From assembly GCA_003508605.1 (NCBI GenBank), contig DNUB01000295.1:1-10025 (forward strand): a stretch of 10,025 bases of DNA, given 5' to 3'. A program made the translations under genes and the position numbers. The stretch's first letter is position 1, and each line of letters starts with the position of its first letter. This document shows positions 6,779 through 10,025 of this stretch, piece by piece. Under the pieces are notes generated by a model, which was not told the origin of the DNA, did no database searches, and worked only from the letters and a program-made list of their open reading frames with translations. The DNA is from Oscillospiraceae bacterium. Its GTDB lineage: Bacteria; Bacillota; Clostridia; Oscillospirales; Ruminococcaceae.

Positions 6779-7515
6779 CTTATTGCACCCTCCTTAAATA
6801 CTCCGAGAGGATAATAAGGGATCATCTCGTCCCTGACTCTTTGCAGAGCCTGTACGGGAGTTTTTCCCCAGTTGGTGGGGCAGGTGGAAAGAACCTCGAT
6901 TATGGAAAAGCCCTGCTTGTTCTTCTGGAACTCAAAGCCCTTTCTTATCGCCTTCTTAGCCGTCATTACGGTTTTTGGATCGATTACGGTAACACGCTCC
7001 GCAAGCGCAACGCCGTCAAGCTGCGACAGCATTTCGCAGATCTTTACGGGAAAACCCTCAACGCTTGTGTTTCTGCCGTAGGGGGTCGTTTGCGTAACCT
7101 GTCCCGGCAGAGTGGTAGGAGCCATCTGTCCGCCTGTCATTCCGTAGGTGGTGTTATTGATAAAGATAACCGTTATATTTTCGCCTCTTGTGGCGGCATG
7201 CACCGTTTCCGCCGTGCCTATGGCTGCTAAGTCGCCGTCCCCCTGATAAGTGAAAACGAATTTGTCCGGATTGGCTCTCTTGATACCTGTGGCAACTGCG
7301 GGAGAACGTCCGTGAGAGGCCTCCAGCATATCGCAGTTAAAATAATCGTAAGCCATAACCGAACAGCCAACGGGACAAACGCCGATAGTGTCGCCCTCTA
7401 TTCCCATTTCGTCGATTACCTCCGCCACAAGTCTGTGTACGATACCGTGAGTACAGCCCGGGCAGTAATGCAGCGGCACATCGCAAAGCGCATGAGGTCT
7501 TTTAAATTCGGGCAT
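6775..7515 (-). CDS. korB: 2-oxoacid:ferredoxin oxidoreductase, beta subunit (TPP-binding)
   Basis: The product is 246 aa and carries the catalytic thiamine diphosphate and a [4Fe-4S] cluster. Seen: the cluster ligand candidates Cys18 and Cys21 (CPGC), Cys47 or Cys51, and Cys211; and the TPP/Mg2+ motif GDGD at 91-94 ending with NNTTYGMTGGQ at 119-129. The length and motifs match the short beta subunits of Kor/Vor enzymes rather than the fused pyruvate enzymes. The start overlaps the korA stop by one base (TAATG) and has a GGGAGG Shine-Dalgarno. With KorA it forms the active centre where the 2-oxoacid is decarboxylated and electrons pass to the iron-sulfur clusters. 2-oxoglutarate and branched-chain 2-oxoacids are both possible substrates. 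Confidence 0.95.
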   Translation of the reverse strand: MPEFKRPHALCDVPLHYCPGCTHGIVHRLVAEVIDEMGIEGDTIGVCPVGCSVMAYDYFNCDMLEASHGRSPAVATGIKRANPDKFVFTYQGDGDLAAIGTAETVHAATRGENITVIFINNTTYGMTGGQMAPTTLPGQVTQTTPYGRNTSVEGFPVKICEMLSQLDGVALAERVTVIDPKTVMTAKKAIRKGFEFQKNKQGFSIIEVLSTCPTNWGKTPVQALQRVRDEMIPYYPLGVFKEGAIR

Positions 7516-8588
7516 TACTTGTCGCCTCCCATCATTTCCCTGATTTTGTTCAATATTTCAGCGGGGCTTGGAATAACTCCGCCTGTTCTTCCAAAAAACT
7601 CCACGGGCTTTGAGCAGTTCAAAGCAAGCTTTACATCATCTACCATCTGTCCCATGGACATTTCAACGGTTAAGATTTTTCCTGCGTTTTCGCAGGCTTT
7701 GTTTATTTCCTTTTCGGGGAAGGGCCAAAGTGTGATCGGTCTGAACACGCCCGCCTTTATTCCCTCTTTTCTTGCAAGCTCCACGGCGGATTTTGCAAGT
7801 CTTGCAACCGAACCGTAGGCAGCGACAACGATTTGAGCGTCCTCGCACCTGTAGCTTTCGGCAAGGGTTTCCGACTCCTTGACCTGCTCATATCGCTTAA
7901 ATCTTGCAACCACCTTTTCCTCCAGCTCCGCAGCCTGAAGATAAAGCGAATTTATGATATTGTGTTTTCTCTTGTTTCCGTGTCCGTTTGCCGCCCAAGG
8001 CTTATTTGAAGCGTCGGACATTTTTATTTCGGCGTCCTCGTCAAAAGCCACAGGCTCCATCATCTGACCTAAAAGTCCGTCCGCCAGAATAACGGCGGGC
8101 ATTCTGTACTTATCCGCCAGATCAAAAGCCCTTGTAACGGTATCCGCCATTTCCTGAACGGTGGAGGGAGCGAATACCAGCGCATGAAAATCTCCGTGAC
8201 CCAAAGCGTGAGTCACCTGCCAATAATCCGACTGGGAGGGCTGAATACCGCCCAATCCCGGACCGCCTCTTTGTACATTTATGATCACACAGGGCAGATC
8301 CGCTCCCGCTATGTAGGAAATTCCCTCTGTTTTAAGGGAGATTCCGGGAGAGGACGACGAGGTCATACAGCGAATACCCGAGCCTGCACAGCCGTAAACC
8401 ATATTTATTGCGGCAATTTCGGATTCGGCCTGCAAGAAAACTCCGCCCACCTTGGGCATACGCTTTGAGAGGTATGCGGAAATTTCCGTCTGGGGAGTAA
8501 TGGGGTAGCCGAAAAAGCACTTGCAGCCCGCTCTTATTGCAGCCTCCGCCAATGCCTCGTTGCCCTTCATAAGTGTAAGCTCGCTCAT
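7515..8588 (-). CDS. korA: 2-oxoacid:ferredoxin oxidoreductase, alpha subunit (KorA/VorB type)
   Basis: The product is 357 aa, typical for a stand-alone alpha subunit. Residues 1-230 form the pyrimidine-binding half for TPP, with the substrate-loop motif GYPITPQTE at 27-35, and the NVQRGGPG segment that follows it in this family. The C-terminal part (about 255-350) is the domain that contacts CoA in related enzymes. The ATG overlaps the korD stop (ATGA) and follows a GGGAGG Shine-Dalgarno. This alpha type is annotated in Clostridia either as 2-oxoglutarate or as 3-methyl-2-oxobutanoate (VorB) oxidoreductase; the sequence alone does not decide, so the symbol names the complex, not a proven substrate. 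No gamma domain is fused to it, consistent with the separate korC. Confidence 0.94.
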   Translation of the reverse strand: MSELTLMKGNEALAEAAIRAGCKCFFGYPITPQTEISAYLSKRMPKVGGVFLQAESEIAAINMVYGCAGSGIRCMTSSSSPGISLKTEGISYIAGADLPCVIINVQRGGPGLGGIQPSQSDYWQVTHALGHGDFHALVFAPSTVQEMADTVTRAFDLADKYRMPAVILADGLLGQMMEPVAFDEDAEIKMSDASNKPWAANGHGNKRKHNIINSLYLQAAELEEKVVARFKRYEQVKESETLAESYRCEDAQIVVAAYGSVARLAKSAVELARKEGIKAGVFRPITLWPFPEKEINKACENAGKILTVEMSMGQMVDDVKLALNCSKPVEFFGRTGGVIPSPAEILNKIREMMGGDK

Positions 8589-8803
8589 TTTCCTTCGCCT
8601 CCCTTAACAGTAATTGCACAGTCGGGACACATCATTGCGCAAAACGCACATCCGACACATTTTTCATCGTCAATGCAAACTGCGGTATAATAGCCCTTTT
8701 TGTTAAGCTTGTCCTGCTGAATGACCACTATTTTCTTGGGACAGGCGGTGGTGCAAAGCCCACAGCCCTTGCAGCGGTCAAAGTCTACCTGCATTTTTGA
8801 CAT
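8585..8803 (-). CDS. korD: 2[4Fe-4S] ferredoxin-like delta subunit
   Basis: The product is 72 aa with two complete cluster motifs of the CxxCxxCxxxC type: Cys11, 14, 17 and 21, each motif ending in CP, and Cys49, 52, 55 and 59. Two further cysteines, Cys43 and Cys62, are extra. It passes electrons from the catalytic beta subunit to free ferredoxin. The start is set by an AAGGAG Shine-Dalgarno about 8 nt before the ATG. As the first gene of the operon it gives the order delta-alpha-beta-gamma, common in Clostridia. Its upstream region is occupied by a hairpin repeat, so the promoter probably lies in or beyond that repeat; none could be assigned with confidence. Confidence 0.95.
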   Translation of the reverse strand: MSKMQVDFDRCKGCGLCTTACPKKIVVIQQDKLNKKGYYTAVCIDDEKCVGCAFCAMMCPDCAITVKGGEGK

Positions 8804-8841
8804 TTCGGTCTCCTTTTCTTTGTTTAAATGAGGGGCAGTGC

Positions 8842-8963
8842 CCCGAATTTATGAAAAATCCGAGGGCGTAAGTCCCTCAGTCTTTCAATGAGAAACTGAG
8901 TCCTTCACTGAAAGAATGAATGAAGCCCGCCGCCTAAAGGCGAGGGACATTCGGATTTTGATT
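8842..8963 (-). repeat. Mosaic hairpin repeat upstream of korD
   Basis: This copy holds three modules known from elsewhere in the window. 8935-8963 matches 6138-6166 (27 of 29, inverted), 8922-8937 matches 6187-6202 (15 of 16, inverted), and 8842-8859 is an exact inverted match to 5551-5568. Several perfect hairpins fill it: GAGGG/CCCTC around 8862-8879, CTCAGT/ACTGAG around 8876-8900, CTTTCA/TGAAAG around 8883-8915 and CGCCT/AGGCG around 8931-8943. A further GGGGC/GCCCC hairpin at 8832-8844 overlaps its end. All would be present in a korD transcript that starts upstream of 8963. Confidence 0.6.
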
Positions 8964-9234
8964 GTACTTATTTGCTGAATATTTTCGATGAAAGCAGCAT
9001 TTCAAATTTGTAAAGAAGCTTCAAATCAAAGCGTATCACAGCAGCAAGAGAGTTGCTTTAACCGCCGACCTGTATATTTTTCGGCTTTTTGCCCTCAGTT
9101 GCGGCAATATGCCGATCCACGCAAAAACGAAATAAGCTCCGCCCCGGTCTTGTCTTGCAGACGCCTCCAAAAAGCTTGCTTGAGCAAAAACGGTTTTCTG
9201 AAATGTCCTTTTTTTAGTTCATAGTATGAAACAA
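8964..9234. other. Intergenic region without a recognised gene
   Basis: Together with the repeat before it, this makes a gap of about 430 bases between korD and the Rpn gene. Short open frames exist on both strands, but none has a Shine-Dalgarno or a recognisable domain. I found no convincing promoter for korD here; the best minus-strand candidates have poor -35 or -10 boxes. The stretch 9170-9188 loosely resembles 5293-5312 in the other hairpin region, which may mean that repeat-derived sequence extends into this gap. Confidence 0.4.
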
Positions 9235-10025
9235 TCACGAATCAAGAATTTCCCGTATCTCTTCCTCCGAAAAACCTTTTTTGCGAAGCTTTGCAATAAC
9301 GTTTGCTTCGCCCTCAGCTCTACCTTGTGCCATACCCTGTGCCCTGCCCTCTTCCAGGCCTTCTCTTCTGGCGTACTCTCTGATTCCGAATTCGTCGCGA
9401 AGCCATTTTTCCCTTTGCATTGCCATTTCCCGTATTTTTTCGTCTTCGCTCATTTCATGCATTATAACGACGGCTTTACCGATCTCTTCTACTCCGGTTT
9501 CCTTCAGCATATCCAATTCCTCCTCCGTTTCCGCATTTATCAGCTGCAGCCATAGCTTTTTTCGGTTGTTCCTGTCTATTTTTCCGTTTACCTTTTTAAG
9601 CTCAAAAAACAGTATCGAGCATTTGTCTGTCAACAGTTCATGCCTTTTTGTTTCAAGCAGTCTGAATGTGGAATAAGGCTCGCTGCAGTCAAACAGGTTA
9701 AAATTAAGAATGTTTATTGATATGGTCTGTTTTAAGCCTATATACTGCTCGCCCTTTTTCAGCTCTCCCATAAACATTTTAGACCAATAATAAAGTGCTC
9801 TTTCCCTGTAATCGGCTTGATTGTACACCTGAATCTCAACGTTTACTATTTTATCGTTAACGCTTAATTTAATATCAAGCTGACAATGCTTTCCTTCCTC
9901 CGTTTCGGGCAACAGCTCAGGATTGAGAACGTCGACCTTTTGTATCTCCTCCCTCGGTATGTCAAGGAGATCGGCTACAAAAGCTGTAAGCACGGTATTA
10001 TCACTTGTGAAAAGCTTTTTAAAAA
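9235..10025 (-). CDS. Rpn-family PD-(D/E)XK nuclease/transposase-like protein (5' end outside window)
   Basis: 262 aa are visible; the frame stays open to the window edge, so the true N-terminus is missing. An internal GTG near 9993 is not a credible start. The visible N-terminus FKKLF is the conserved segment normally found about 10-15 residues after the start of Rpn/PDDEXK transposase-family proteins. The nuclease core is seen as Asp50 followed by Glu63-Ile-Gln65 of the visible part, the D...ExQ form used by this family. The C-terminus has the characteristic Gly-rich tandem pattern (EGRAQG, QGRAEG) and the ending GFSEEEIREIL. Characterised relatives are Mg2+-dependent DNA endonucleases that promote recombination, and some act in phage defence. 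No partner gene is visible on this side. Confidence 0.92.
   Translation of the reverse strand, partial: FKKLFTSDNTVLTAFVADLLDIPREEIQKVDVLNPELLPETEEGKHCQLDIKLSVNDKIVNVEIQVYNQADYRERALYYWSKMFMGELKKGEQYIGLKQTISINILNFNLFDCSEPYSTFRLLETKRHELLTDKCSILFFELKKVNGKIDRNNRKKLWLQLINAETEEELDMLKETGVEEIGKAVVIMHEMSEDEKIREMAMQREKWLRDEFGIREYARREGLEEGRAQGMAQGRAEGEANVIAKLRKKGFSEEEIREILDS

Noticed and set aside
8988..9224. Plus-strand open frame of 78 codons upstream of korD
   Set aside because: No Shine-Dalgarno precedes the start and the translation matches no family I know.
9308..9358. Short tandem repeats as a CRISPR or VNTR array
   Set aside because: These encode the Gly-rich tandem pattern at the C-terminus of the Rpn protein. 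The units are short, have no spacers, and there are no cas genes.

Overview
The window looks like a stretch of chromosome from an anaerobic, gut-type member of the Clostridia, most likely an Oscillospiraceae/Ruminococcaceae-like Firmicute. The grounds are strong purine-rich ribosome binding sites in front of most genes, GTG as well as ATG starts, moderate GC with AT-rich intergenic regions, a ferredoxin-dependent 2-oxoacid oxidoreductase, a Clostridia-style EAL protein with a C-terminal PAS-like module, and an Rpn-type nuclease gene. This placement is inference; no rRNA, tRNA or other direct taxonomic marker is present.

Layout. From 164 to 3353, three genes lie on the minus strand. In transcription order they are a family-4 glycosyltransferase with a very basic C-terminal tail, a CaCA-type sodium/calcium exchanger, and a small zinc-ribbon membrane protein. 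Upstream of the glycosyltransferase is a 221-bp element with terminal inverted repeats that resembles a MITE. Beyond it, on the plus strand, a clear sigma70-type promoter and a strong Shine-Dalgarno lead into short, broken leader frames and then a cyclic-di-GMP phosphodiesterase (EAL plus PAS-like domain, 4020-5228).

The stretch 5229-5602 has no convincing gene but holds a dense series of perfect hairpins. It is followed by a conserved hypothetical protein (5603-6139). This gene ends directly in a repeat that also forms a plausible rho-independent terminator (6138-6210). Convergent to it, on the minus strand, is the compact operon korD-korA-korB-korC (8803 down to 6248). It encodes a complete four-subunit 2-oxoacid:ferredoxin oxidoreductase, with stop/start overlaps at every junction and a good Shine-Dalgarno before every gene. 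Upstream of korD lie another copy of the hairpin repeat and about 270 bp in which no gene is seen. The window closes with the 5'-truncated end of a PD-(D/E)XK Rpn-family gene on the minus strand.

How the parts relate. The Kor complex would oxidise a 2-oxoacid with CoA to acyl-CoA, CO2 and reduced ferredoxin, or run in reverse for assimilation. The EAL protein would lower cyclic-di-GMP. The glycosyltransferase and exchanger belong to envelope and ion homeostasis. No defence island or new multi-gene system is evident apart from the lone Rpn gene. The most unusual content is non-coding: a mosaic family of hairpin-rich repeats (near 5486, 6138 and 8842-8963), the MITE-like element at 3370-3590, and the odd leader of the EAL gene.
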